Shown: positions 8,071 through 17,016 of the stretch, piece after piece | Layout of the letters: every line of letters begins with the position of its first letter | Position numbering within the stretch: the stretch's first letter is position 1 | Assembly: GCA_902775975.1 (NCBI GenBank) | Contig: CACYOC010000009.1 | Coordinates: forward strand, 1 to 61,144 | Direction: 5' to 3' | DNA from: an uncultured Bacteroidales bacterium | GTDB taxonomy: Bacteria; Bacteroidota; Bacteroidia; Bacteroidales; Bacteroidaceae | Length of the DNA stretch: 61,144 nt | Translations under genes and position numbers: made by a program | Notes under the pieces: model-generated | Told to the model about the DNA's origin: nothing | What the model saw: the letters and a program-made list of their open reading frames with translations, nothing else | Database searches by the model: none

Positions 8071-8679
8071 ATGAAACTTGTATTGATGACACAACCCACG
8101 TTTTTCGTGGAAGAAGACAAGATTCTCACATCGCTCTTCGATGAGGGGTTAGAGCATCTGCACCTCTATAAGCCAGGCTCTGAGCCCATGTACTCCGAGA
8201 GGCTGCTCACACTGTTGCCCGAGGAATACTACAAGCGCATCACCGTACATGAGAACTTTTATCTGAAGGAAGAATACAAACTCAGGGGCATACACATTGA
8301 CGACGAGACAACAGCGCCGCCGAAGAACTACAAAGGTCACCTGAGCCGTACCTGTACGAAGCTGGAGCTGCTGAAGGAAGCAAAGCGCCACGCAGACTAC
8401 GTGCTGCTGAAGTATATCTTCGACAGTCAGACGGAGCCAGACCAAAAAGCCACCTTCACCATGGACGAGCTGAAAGAGGCCTCACGGAGAGGACTTATCG
8501 ACCGCCACGTCTATGCCTTAGGAGGAATGAACATGGACACGGTCAAGATGGCCCGCGACCTGGGATTTGGCGGCATTGTCGTCAGCGGAGACCTCTGGAA
8601 CCGCTTCAACATCCATGAGGAGCTGGACTATCAGGCACTCATCGACCACTTCGTAAAACTACGCAAGTTAGTAGGTTAA
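8071..8679 (+). CDS. ThiE/TenI-like TIM-barrel protein
   Basis: 202 residues starting MKLVLMTQPTFFVEEDKIL. The pattern (an early strand, HLHLYKP, a long central part, then DRHVYALGGMN and LGFGGIVVSGDLW near the C-terminus) fits the thiamine-phosphate synthase/TenI family, in which the last glycine-rich strands bind phosphate. The usual catalytic lysine and DxGxxxR signatures of ThiE are not apparent, and no other thi gene is near, so a role in thiamine synthesis is doubtful. It lies 25 bp behind pheS and 49 bp ahead of prs and may be co-transcribed. I see no thi-box riboswitch in front of it. Confidence 0.7.
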   Translation: MKLVLMTQPTFFVEEDKILTSLFDEGLEHLHLYKPGSEPMYSERLLTLLPEEYYKRITVHENFYLKEEYKLRGIHIDDETTAPPKNYKGHLSRTCTKLELLKEAKRHADYVLLKYIFDSQTEPDQKATFTMDELKEASRRGLIDRHVYALGGMNMDTVKMARDLGFGGIVVSGDLWNRFNIHEELDYQALIDHFVKLRKLVG

Positions 8680-8728
8680 GAAACAAACACGTCAATCAAG
8701 TGAATCGCTCATTAAATCACATACAATA

Positions 8729-9664
8729 ATGAATAAAGACTACATGGTGTTTTCAGGTACAGCAACCAGATACCTCGCAGAACGCATCTGCCAAAGCTTG
8801 GGTTGCCCGCTGGGGAAACTGGAGGTAACAAAGTTTTCCGATGGTGAATTTGCCGTTTACTACGAGGAGAGCATCCGAGGACGCGATGTCTTTCTGGTAC
8901 AAAGTACCTTCCCGACATCAGACAACCTCATGGAGCTGTTGCTCATGATTGACGCAGCGAAAAGAGCTTCGGCACGCACCATCAATGCTGTCATACCCTA
9001 TTTCGGATGGGCACGACAGGACAGAAAGGACAAGCCGCGTGTCAGCATCGGTGCAAAGCTCGTTGCCGACCTGCTCTCGGCAGTAGGTGTCAACCGCGTC
9101 ATCACCATGGACCTTCACGCTGATCAGATTCAGGGATTCTTCAACGTTCCCGTTGACCATCTGTATGCCTCTGGTGTTATCATTCCCTACCTGCAAAGTC
9201 TGAAGCTCGACGACCTCGTCATCGCATCACCCGATGTGGGCGGTTCGAAACGTGCCAACACCTATGCCAAGTACCTCGGATGCCCGCTGGTGCTCTGCAA
9301 CAAGACGCGTGCCCGTGCCAACGTCATTGCAACCATGCAGATTATCGGTGACGTCAAAGACAAGAACGTAGTCATCATTGACGACATGGTAGATACCGCC
9401 GGCACTATCACCAAGGCTGCCGACATCATGAAAGAAGCAGGAGCCAAGACCGTCCGTGCCTGTGCTACCCACTGCGTCATGAGCGGTCCTGCCAGCGAAC
9501 GCGTACAGCAGTCAGCACTGGAGGAAATCGTCTTCACCGACTCTATCCCTTACGACTTCTCAAAGTGCTCCAAGGTCAAGCAGCTCTCCGTGGCAGACAT
9601 GTTTGCAGAAACCATCCGCCGTGTCGTCAACAACGAGAGCATCTCCGACCAATATATTGTATAA
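8729..9664 (+). CDS. prs: Ribose-phosphate pyrophosphokinase
   Basis: 311 residues, the normal length. It makes PRPP from ribose 5-phosphate and ATP, feeding purine, pyrimidine, histidine and NAD synthesis. Diagnostic sequences are FSDGEFAVYYEESIRGRDVFLVQS, YFGWARQDRK (ATP binding), DLHADQIQGFFNVPVDHLYAS (ribose phosphate and metal binding) and the PRPP loop VVIIDDMVDTAGTI. It lies in line with the ThiE-like gene and the thioredoxin lipoprotein gene. Confidence 0.97.
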   Translation: MNKDYMVFSGTATRYLAERICQSLGCPLGKLEVTKFSDGEFAVYYEESIRGRDVFLVQSTFPTSDNLMELLLMIDAAKRASARTINAVIPYFGWARQDRKDKPRVSIGAKLVADLLSAVGVNRVITMDLHADQIQGFFNVPVDHLYASGVIIPYLQSLKLDDLVIASPDVGGSKRANTYAKYLGCPLVLCNKTRARANVIATMQIIGDVKDKNVVIIDDMVDTAGTITKAADIMKEAGAKTVRACATHCVMSGPASERVQQSALEEIVFTDSIPYDFSKCSKVKQLSVADMFAETIRRVVNNESISDQYIV

Positions 9665-9686
9665 GCTAACGCACCTTACGGATTCT

Positions 9687-10784
9687 ATGAACATCAAATC
9701 AGCCCTCTTATGGGTCGCAACCGGCTGCATGCTGGCTGCCTGCCAGTCATCATCGTATAAGATCTGCGGAACGGCAGAAGGACAGGAAGACGGAGACACG
9801 CTCTTCCTCACGACCGACCTGACGAACGGCATACCATGCGACACGACCATCGTCAGCGACGGAAAGTTCACCTTCGAAGGCAAGGCCGACAGTCTGACAC
9901 TGGCCATGGTCTATAGTGCCCGAAGAAACGAGGTAAATGCCAACTTCTTCTTAGAGCCTGGCGAGATAGACGTCAACATTTCCGAACAACCCGGAGCGTC
10001 ACGCGTCGGAGGTACTGAATGTAACGACAAGTGGCAGGAGCTGGTGGACTCTGTGATGGCCATCGGTAAACGCATCAACCTCATTGCGGAGCATATCTAT
10101 GGCAATACCGTCAGCGAGGAAGAGCAGGCGAAAGGGATGGAGCAGATAGAAAAACTCAACCAACATTTCGCCGACGTACTGAAAGAGAAAGCCCGCAAGA
10201 ACATCAAGAACGAATTCGGATACTTCCTGCTGACTTACTATCCGGAAGAAGTGCTGGACAACCAGACACGCCTGGAACTCATCGGACAACTGCCCGACAA
10301 CATGCGAAATCGCGATGCCGTCAAGCAATTAGAGGAATACATCAAGAAGAAAAGCATGACAGCGGAGGGTACTACCCTGCCCGACTTTTCCCAACCGGCA
10401 CCCGATGGTACTGTTATCAGCATCAAAGAAGAAATCGGCAAGCACAAGATAACCATCATTGACTTCTGGGCTTCCTGGTGCGGTCCCTGCCGTCACGACA
10501 TGCCAGGCGTCGTTGAACTCTACAAAGAATTCAAAGATAAAGGGCTGGGCATTGTCGGCGTGTCACTTGACAACGATGCTAATGCCTGGAAGAAAGCCAT
10601 CGACCAGTTAAAGATGACGTGGCCGCAGATGAGCGACCTGAGAGGCTGGGACAATGCGGCAGCACAAATGCTCAGCATCACCAGCATCCCTCATACGGTC
10701 ATCGTTGATTCCAAAGGCGTCATCCTTGCTCGAGGTCTGCGTGGCGAAGAACTGCGACAGTTCGTTGCAGAGCGTTTGAAATAA
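9687..10784 (+). CDS. TlpA-like thioredoxin lipoprotein (DUF4369)
   Basis: 365 residues from the ATG at 9687. MNIKSALLWVATGCMLAAC is a lipoprotein signal with Cys19 at the cleavage site. A DUF4369-type beta domain (about 25-130) and a helical linker come first, then an AhpC/TSA-thioredoxin domain with the active site WASWCGPC in the last 140 residues and the cis-proline motif TSIPHTVIVD. Such proteins reduce disulfides of envelope proteins or cytochromes; the partner is unknown. The gene begins 22 bp after prs. Its stop codon touches the stop of the converging SpoIIE gene at 10785, leaving no room for a terminator between them. Confidence 0.9.
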   Translation: MNIKSALLWVATGCMLAACQSSSYKICGTAEGQEDGDTLFLTTDLTNGIPCDTTIVSDGKFTFEGKADSLTLAMVYSARRNEVNANFFLEPGEIDVNISEQPGASRVGGTECNDKWQELVDSVMAIGKRINLIAEHIYGNTVSEEEQAKGMEQIEKLNQHFADVLKEKARKNIKNEFGYFLLTYYPEEVLDNQTRLELIGQLPDNMRNRDAVKQLEEYIKKKSMTAEGTTLPDFSQPAPDGTVISIKEEIGKHKITIIDFWASWCGPCRHDMPGVVELYKEFKDKGLGIVGVSLDNDANAWKKAIDQLKMTWPQMSDLRGWDNAAAQMLSITSIPHTVIVDSKGVILARGLRGEELRQFVAERLK

Positions 10785-12728
10785 TCATTTCTTCTTGCGA
10801 CTGTACTGGATAGCCATCATCGTCAAGTCGTCACTCTGTTCGGCATCGCCCACAAATTCGTGAACGGCATTGGTCATGTGCTCTATGAAGTGATGCGGTT
10901 CTTGCTCCTTCATAGAAAGCACCTTCGTGGCAACGTCTATGACTCGCTCCATGCGGAACAACTCATGATCAGCATTCATCGCCTCTGTCAGTCCGTCGGT
11001 AAAGAGGAAAATGGTGGTATCTTCATAGATGAGTGCCTCCTGTAAAGAATACTCCCACGACGGCATGAAACCAACAGGAATGTTGGGGTCACAGGGCAAT
11101 ACGCCAACACCGGCTCCGACAAGCAACGGTGCATCGTGTCCAGCATTGCAATAATGCAACATTCCTGTGGACAGGTCGAGCACACCGACAAAGAGTGTCA
11201 CGAACATGTGCGTCTTGTTCATGTCGGCAATGGTCGTATTGATGGTGGACATGATGCGGTCGGGCTTAGACTCATGGGCAGAGACGGTGCGGAAAACGGA
11301 ACGTGTCACCGCCATGAAGAGTGAAGCAGGAACGCCCTTTCCCGAGACATCACCGATACAGAAGAACAGTTTGTTGCCACGGAAATAGAAGTCGAACAAG
11401 TCGCCACCCACCTCTTTGGCAGGTGTCAAGGAAGCGTAAAGCTGCACGTCGTCACGCTCGGCTTTTGTGGGGAAATCCTCGGGGAGCATACCCATCTGTA
11501 TCGAACTTGCAATACGGAGGTCTCTTTCGATGGAGGCTTTCTCAGCAGTAGTATCCTTCAGCTCCTCGATATATTTCACAAGCGATTGCTGCATATTGCC
11601 GAATGAAGTGCTCAACTGACCGATTTCATCTTCACGTTTCAGTTCTGGCAACTTGGTATCGAAATTTCCAGAAGCAATGGTCTCAGCGCCCTTTGCCAGT
11701 CGATGCAAAGGTCGCAGCTCACGAGTGATGATGCGGATAAAGAAGAAGAGCATCAGCAACAAACCTACTAAAACGATAGTTCGCACACTATTGCGAAGAC
11801 GGTCGAAGCCACCGAAGATATCGCTCTCAGGACAGACAATAGCCATGGAACAACCAGTCTGACCGAGGGGCTTGTAGAACACATAGCTGTCCTCTCCGGA
11901 GATACGCATGCGCTTCATACCCTCCTCACCTCGCTGCATGGCATGGCCTAATGCGACAAGAGCGGTATCGGGCTCTTCCATCGCCTGCGTAAAGATAGTC
12001 TGACGGGAAATCTTTGTGGAGTCTGGGTGTACGAAGTAGGTACCGCCACGACCTATCATGACGCTGTAAGAGTTGGGATATGGCTTGATGCTTGAGATGT
12101 TCTGCGACAACCAGGTCAACGAAAGACTGGTATTGATAACACCAATCACAGTGCCTTGCCTATCCGTAATGGTTTGGCTATAGCTGGTCAGCATCTCGCT
12201 GGTATTCGTTGCGACATCATAATCCATGTAAGGCTCTGTCCAACAGGGTTTGTTCAGCAACATTGGCATCAGATACCAATCCATAAAGAAATACTGATAG
12301 CTTTCACTTCCACCCTGAATGGTTCGAAGGCTGTCACCAACATGTATCGTATAAGCTGAAAAGTAGCGACCCTTTTCCTTGAAATAATAGGGTTCAAAAG
12401 CAATAGAACAATTATAGAAATCAGGATTGTTCAGCAACATGCTACGGCTATAGACAAACATGGAGTCGGGTTCTTCAGGATGACGCAACACCAGCCATTT
12501 GGTCATGGCCGATGCCACTTCGACTCTGTTCAGAATGCTATCTACGCGCAGAGAAGTGTTGTTCAGAATCTGGGTAGCACGGTTAATCGCTTCCTGACGA
12601 ACAGCCTCACGAGCCTGGACAAAGAAGAATCCAAGAGCGACATTGAAAATGATAGCTGCAAACGTTACAACCCACAAACTCACCCTTACGGAAAGTTTAC
12701 GACGGAAATAATACAGTATTCTTTTCAT
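10785..12728 (-). CDS. Membrane PP2C phosphatase: Cache, HAMP, SpoIIE
   Basis: 647 residues. One membrane helix near 17-37, a periplasmic double-Cache-like sensor (about 40-305), a second helix (LVGLLLMLFFFIRII, about 315-333), a HAMP segment, a short coiled coil, then a SpoIIE/PP2C phosphatase domain with the metal-binding motifs VGGDLFDFYF, IGDVSGKGVPASLFMA and FLFTDGLTEAMN. Such phosphatases dephosphorylate anti-sigma-factor antagonists, or act on other phosphoproteins, in answer to an outside signal. No STAS or RsbW-type partner lies in the window. It is the last gene of the long Bat operon and starts 5 bp after the gene for a solute-binding protein, which may present its ligand. Confidence 0.9.
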   Translation of the reverse strand: MKRILYYFRRKLSVRVSLWVVTFAAIIFNVALGFFFVQAREAVRQEAINRATQILNNTSLRVDSILNRVEVASAMTKWLVLRHPEEPDSMFVYSRSMLLNNPDFYNCSIAFEPYYFKEKGRYFSAYTIHVGDSLRTIQGGSESYQYFFMDWYLMPMLLNKPCWTEPYMDYDVATNTSEMLTSYSQTITDRQGTVIGVINTSLSLTWLSQNISSIKPYPNSYSVMIGRGGTYFVHPDSTKISRQTIFTQAMEEPDTALVALGHAMQRGEEGMKRMRISGEDSYVFYKPLGQTGCSMAIVCPESDIFGGFDRLRNSVRTIVLVGLLLMLFFFIRIITRELRPLHRLAKGAETIASGNFDTKLPELKREDEIGQLSTSFGNMQQSLVKYIEELKDTTAEKASIERDLRIASSIQMGMLPEDFPTKAERDDVQLYASLTPAKEVGGDLFDFYFRGNKLFFCIGDVSGKGVPASLFMAVTRSVFRTVSAHESKPDRIMSTINTTIADMNKTHMFVTLFVGVLDLSTGMLHYCNAGHDAPLLVGAGVGVLPCDPNIPVGFMPSWEYSLQEALIYEDTTIFLFTDGLTEAMNADHELFRMERVIDVATKVLSMKEQEPHHFIEHMTNAVHEFVGDAEQSDDLTMMAIQYSRKKK

Positions 12729-12733
12729 AGCGA

Positions 12734-13741
12734 TTAATTACCTATTAACTCTTGATACGATATCTGGCGACTCAGCATCTTGTTGTCATACATCAGCCGG
12801 CTGGCGAGCTCTACCATGTCTGGGCGCAGACGGAATTCACGCTTCTTGGAATTGCGGTCTATCTGTAGCCGCAACACCTCGGTGAGCATCAGCCGCTGCA
12901 TCACGCGGTTGGTGGGCATGTGGTAACGATCAACATATCGCATCACGATGTCCAACGTCTCGTCCGGATGTTGGGCAGCCCACTCCCACCCTTTTCGACA
13001 GGCAGCAGCAAAACGCCGCGCTTGATCACGATGCTTATCATAGTACTCACGAGTCATATAGATGCCATCTTCCTGGACGTTATAGCCATGGTCACTAAAG
13101 CGATAGACATTCTTTTCGTTAAACTCAATACCAGCCTGAATCAGTTGTAAATATTCATTATAGCTCATCGTCAGAATGGCATCGAGCGCACCAGACACAA
13201 ATAAGTTGATATTCTGGGCAAAGTGTACCCACTGGTAGTTCATATTATCCTGGATGCTCATACAGACAGCCAGATGTCCGAACCCTGCACTCCAGATGCC
13301 GACACGGGCTCCCTTCATAGTCTGTGGATTCTTGTTTCCCGACGAAACAATCACCATCGCATTGTTCATCGATGTCTGTAGAATATTTACCAAGGGAGTG
13401 CCGTCGTCAACAATCTCTAAAGCCTGACATACTTGCAACGTCGTAGCATGACATTTTCTTTTACGCAGGCGAGTCAGCGCAGGTTGTGTTGCCGACGGAT
13501 GGACTATCTTCACCTTGACACCAGCCTCACGGAAAAAACCTTTCGCCTCTGCCACATAGTACCCTGCAAACTGTGCCTGCGGAGTCCACTGGGGCGTAAA
13601 CACTATGGTCTCAGCATCCGAACCACTGGAAACATTCTTATTTCGCTGCTGTGCCAAAACTGCCTGTGGGAGATGGACCATGATAGCGACAAAAGCCACC
13701 AGCATCCATTGTATATTCCTTCTCTTCATGTTTCTATTCAT
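12734..13741 (-). CDS. NMT1/THI5-like periplasmic binding protein
   Basis: 335 residues. A signal peptide (about 1-31, ending AVLAQ) precedes an NMT1/SsuA-type domain: TIVFTPQWTPQAQFAGYYVAEAKGFFREAGVKVKI is the classical opening, with MKGARVGIW and the following lobes typical of periplasmic type II binding proteins. The family binds small molecules such as pyrimidine precursors, sulfonates or nitrate. No ABC permease or ATPase gene is near. Its partners in the operon are a PAP2 phosphatase 7 bp upstream and the Cache-SpoIIE phosphatase 5 bp downstream, so a sensory rather than transport role is plausible. The ATG at 13741 or 13729 (MKRRN) could be the start. Confidence 0.85.
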   Translation of the reverse strand: MNRNMKRRNIQWMLVAFVAIMVHLPQAVLAQQRNKNVSSGSDAETIVFTPQWTPQAQFAGYYVAEAKGFFREAGVKVKIVHPSATQPALTRLRKRKCHATTLQVCQALEIVDDGTPLVNILQTSMNNAMVIVSSGNKNPQTMKGARVGIWSAGFGHLAVCMSIQDNMNYQWVHFAQNINLFVSGALDAILTMSYNEYLQLIQAGIEFNEKNVYRFSDHGYNVQEDGIYMTREYYDKHRDQARRFAAACRKGWEWAAQHPDETLDIVMRYVDRYHMPTNRVMQRLMLTEVLRLQIDRNSKKREFRLRPDMVELASRLMYDNKMLSRQISYQELIGN

Positions 13742-13747
13742 TAAGTA

Positions 13748-14404
13748 TTAGAGTAACCAGACAATGACACCTGACTGGATGATAGCACAAGCGATGGTCA
13801 ACAGCAAGATGCACATCGGCACATAACACTGGCGTAACTCGTAATGTGCAGGCGTCGTCACTTTACCATACAACCTATATACACCATAGCCGACAAGAGA
13901 ACCCCACAAGAGTCCTACCAAAATGTCACCAGGGTAATGCACGCCAAGATAAAGACGTGTCCAACAGTTGATGAGTGACCACGACACCATAAAGACAGTA
14001 AACAACCGCTGGCGCATGAGTAGCGAGAAGAACAAGGCAATGCTGAACGTATTGGAGGCATGAGCAGAGAAGAAACCATAGTTGCCACCCCGATAGCCGT
14101 CAACAACATCGACAAGCATCCCTATCTCCGGGTCATGCGTAGGACGCCAGCGAGCTACCAGCGGTTTTACGATGACGTCGTCAACAGTTCCTGCAAACAA
14201 CACACAAAGACCGGCAGCCGCCAAGATGTAAAACACCTCCTTCGTATTGTGATTCGTCTTGATGACGACATAGAGTAATCCTAAATAGAGAGGTATCCAC
14301 GTCTTGGCATTGGTCAATATCTGGACCAAATAGTCAAGGAACATTGAGTCGCTACCATTCAATAGCAACAACAAGTGTTTGTCGAACTGTATGATTTCCT
14401 CCAT
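13748..14404 (-). CDS. PAP2-superfamily membrane phosphatase
   Basis: 218 residues with about five membrane helices. The three phosphatase motifs are present: KPLVARWRPTHDP, GFFSAHASNTFSIA and LYLGVHYPGDILVG, giving the conserved Lys/Arg, Ser-His and Arg-His-Asp residues. Family members dephosphorylate undecaprenyl pyrophosphate, lipid A or phosphatidylglycerol phosphate; which one applies cannot be told from sequence. It starts 10 bp behind the BatD-BatE fusion gene and 7 bp before the NMT1 gene. Confidence 0.9.
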   Translation of the reverse strand: MEEIIQFDKHLLLLLNGSDSMFLDYLVQILTNAKTWIPLYLGLLYVVIKTNHNTKEVFYILAAAGLCVLFAGTVDDVIVKPLVARWRPTHDPEIGMLVDVVDGYRGGNYGFFSAHASNTFSIALFFSLLMRQRLFTVFMVSWSLINCWTRLYLGVHYPGDILVGLLWGSLVGYGVYRLYGKVTTPAHYELRQCYVPMCILLLTIACAIIQSGVIVWLL

Positions 14405-14414
14405 AATAACACGA

Positions 14415-17012
14415 TTATATCACTTCAATATCTGTCGTCTCCAACCAACCTTCCTTACCGTCGGCCACCCGAATTTCCTTCCAGCCTTTCATCGTTCCGT
14501 CGGTAATGGTCACCTTCGTACCTTCATGAAGGATAAACAGGTCGGTGCCATTCTTTGCCGGTGTACTCTTGACGGGAACGGCAGAACGGATAATAATGGC
14601 CCCGGAACGGAGGGTTAATGTACGCTTCTGCTGCCAAGCAAAAAGATTGCTAAAGCCGAAGAGCAAGAGCAGCGCCAAAGCTCCAAAGAAGCCAACCTTG
14701 CGTACCCACACAGCATTGGCAAAGAGGTAAAGTAATGCTAAGACGATGGCTATCACAAGAGATACCAATGCCATCCATGCCCAGCCGTCGATACTGGTCA
14801 AGTTGACCAAGGCATGATACCATGTGACAAAGAACATCTCTGACTCTGGCACCACCTTGTCGATGGTCTTCGAACGGGCCAGCTGCAAGTTGACGCGAAT
14901 GTCACGGTCGCCTGGTGACAACAACGCTGCACGCTCATAGTTCAGCACCGCCTGCGTCATATTGTCCATGCGATAGTAGCAATTGCCTAAATTGTAGTAC
15001 AAGTCGGCAGAGACGCCCTTCTTCAACAATTCTTCATAGACATGGGCAGACTGCTGATAGTGCTCTGCAGCATAAAGGCTGTCTGCTTCAGCCTTGGTGG
15101 CGGCATCAGTACTCACCGGTGAAAGATGAGCAGCAAGAACCATCAGCAATAAAAGAACCAATCGCTCGCGACTGTCGGAAGACGTTTTTCTACTCTTCTT
15201 CATGGTGGTAGCTATCTGCGTAATAGCGGTCATGGCCGCCTCATAAACTTTATTCATATTACCGGTTGCATCGCCTGGGGCATAACGGGCAAATTCGCAC
15301 TCATCCAGAGCTCCCAAGAACTGCTGAATGGTTTCGCCGCTGACGTTGCGTTGTTCTAATTGCTGACTGATATTCTCACGCGACAGTTGCTCGACAGGCA
15401 TACTGAGTTTGTCGCCGACATAGCCCCAAAGTGCCCGAAGAACTTCGTCATAGAACTCGCCAGGCTTGTTGCCACGCATCAGTTTGGCAGCTTTCTTAAG
15501 ACGCTTCACAGCAACCTTGTTGGCCTTGCCAGCACGCTGTTTAACAATGTTCGCATTCTCTATGGCTCGCTGGCGGAAGATGACGAACAACGACACAAAG
15601 GAGAGTAGCAAAACGACCAATGACACCCAGTAAGATGTTGAGCCGAAGAAGTAGTCGCCTTGTAAACGCTGACGAGTAGAACCTGTCTTGATATAGCGGA
15701 TATCGTTGGTCAGTTGACGCACATCCTCTTGTCCTACGAACGAAGAGACGGTATTCGTACCGTCGCCCTTCGCAACTTTCAGGGTAAAGGATTCGCTTTT
15801 AAGTGTCTTATAAGCGCCAGCCTGTGTATCGAAATAGATGTATTCTACCGGTGGAATCTCATAAGTTCCCTGATGACGAGGCACTGCCAAGAACTCATAG
15901 ACGATGCTACCCTCCAATCCTTGTACAGTCAACTTTGTCTTGTCTGTCACCTTGGCATCGTAGGCATCGAAATCCTTGGGGAACTTGACAACGGGCTGCT
16001 TGAGTAGTTTCATATTACCCACACCACTCACTACTACCTGAAGTTTCACGGGGTCGTTGGCTTTCACCTCCGTCTGGTCGATATGGGCCGACATGCTGAA
16101 CGAGCCCACACCCCCCGAGAAGTTCTGCGGACGCTGAGGCAACGGATCCACCTGAATCGTCATACCCGGAGCCTTAATCTTTTTATTGACCTCCACATAG
16201 CCGCTACCGCCATTGAAGAAGGCTTCGAAGGGGTCGATATTGCGGTTCTGCTGAACGACCGTACCATCATAAGTGATGCTGGGAATTTCCAGCTTACCCG
16301 TCATCTGGGGGAACATCACATACTGCTGCCAAGTGACGGTGCGATACTGGCGCCCATGATAACTTTCTACCTTGAAACTCTTCTCCTGAGGCAGAGGCAC
16401 TTCACGGGTATAGAAACTCTTCAGGTCGGGCATCTTACCGCTCAACTGGGTCAAGCCGACGAGTGTATAAACCTTATAAGTTAGTAAAATCGGTTCCTGC
16501 TCACGCACCCGCGACTTGGAGGCTGTCACCTTGACAAACAGGTCGTTGCCTGAAATGGAACTACCCGCAGGGCGCACCTCCAAACCTTGATTCTGACGCT
16601 GCTGACCACCTCCCTGACGACTGCTTTGTGCTTGTCCTGACACCTTGATATGCAACTCGTTAGAGCGGATGGTCTTTCCGCCAACGGTTGCCTGTGCAGG
16701 AGGGATGGTAAACGAACCGTTTTTGTGAGCTATCAGAATGTAAGTATATGTCACCGACGAAGAACTCGTCACATGGCCATTGGCCATCTGCCAACTGGAC
16801 TGTGTAGAAGAACTGGGACCATAGAGTATCTCTATGTCGTCAGGCATATTGCCGGCACGAAAACCTTTCACGTCATCGGTATTGACGGTATAGGTCAGAC
16901 GGAACTGTTCACCGGCAGCAACCTGCGAGGGAGCACGTCCTGTAATCTGTTGCGCAGCAAGTGCCACGACAACCATCAGAAATCCTATCAGTATTATATA
17001 TCTCTTCATCAT
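14415..17012 (-). CDS. BatD-BatE fusion protein
   Basis: 865 residues. A signal peptide (about 1-20) precedes the BatD part: tandem beta domains in the periplasm, a membrane helix near 455-475 (WVSLVVLLLSFVSLFVIF) and a cytoplasmic helical stretch to about 600. There follows SRERLVLLLLMVLAAHLSPVS, which reads like an intact second signal peptide or membrane anchor, then the BatE part with TPR repeats (about 635-720), two more membrane segments and a C-terminal SH3-like domain (about 800-865). BatD and BatE are separate genes in the Bacteroides Bat operon, as far as I recall. The operon was tied to aerotolerance in B. fragilis. It starts 4 bp behind batB-batC. Confidence 0.88.
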   Translation of the reverse strand: MMKRYIILIGFLMVVVALAAQQITGRAPSQVAAGEQFRLTYTVNTDDVKGFRAGNMPDDIEILYGPSSSTQSSWQMANGHVTSSSSVTYTYILIAHKNGSFTIPPAQATVGGKTIRSNELHIKVSGQAQSSRQGGGQQRQNQGLEVRPAGSSISGNDLFVKVTASKSRVREQEPILLTYKVYTLVGLTQLSGKMPDLKSFYTREVPLPQEKSFKVESYHGRQYRTVTWQQYVMFPQMTGKLEIPSITYDGTVVQQNRNIDPFEAFFNGGSGYVEVNKKIKAPGMTIQVDPLPQRPQNFSGGVGSFSMSAHIDQTEVKANDPVKLQVVVSGVGNMKLLKQPVVKFPKDFDAYDAKVTDKTKLTVQGLEGSIVYEFLAVPRHQGTYEIPPVEYIYFDTQAGAYKTLKSESFTLKVAKGDGTNTVSSFVGQEDVRQLTNDIRYIKTGSTRQRLQGDYFFGSTSYWVSLVVLLLSFVSLFVIFRQRAIENANIVKQRAGKANKVAVKRLKKAAKLMRGNKPGEFYDEVLRALWGYVGDKLSMPVEQLSRENISQQLEQRNVSGETIQQFLGALDECEFARYAPGDATGNMNKVYEAAMTAITQIATTMKKSRKTSSDSRERLVLLLLMVLAAHLSPVSTDAATKAEADSLYAAEHYQQSAHVYEELLKKGVSADLYYNLGNCYYRMDNMTQAVLNYERAALLSPGDRDIRVNLQLARSKTIDKVVPESEMFFVTWYHALVNLTSIDGWAWMALVSLVIAIVLALLYLFANAVWVRKVGFFGALALLLLFGFSNLFAWQQKRTLTLRSGAIIIRSAVPVKSTPAKNGTDLFILHEGTKVTITDGTMKGWKEIRVADGKEGWLETTDIEVI

Positions 17013-17016
17013 GTGA

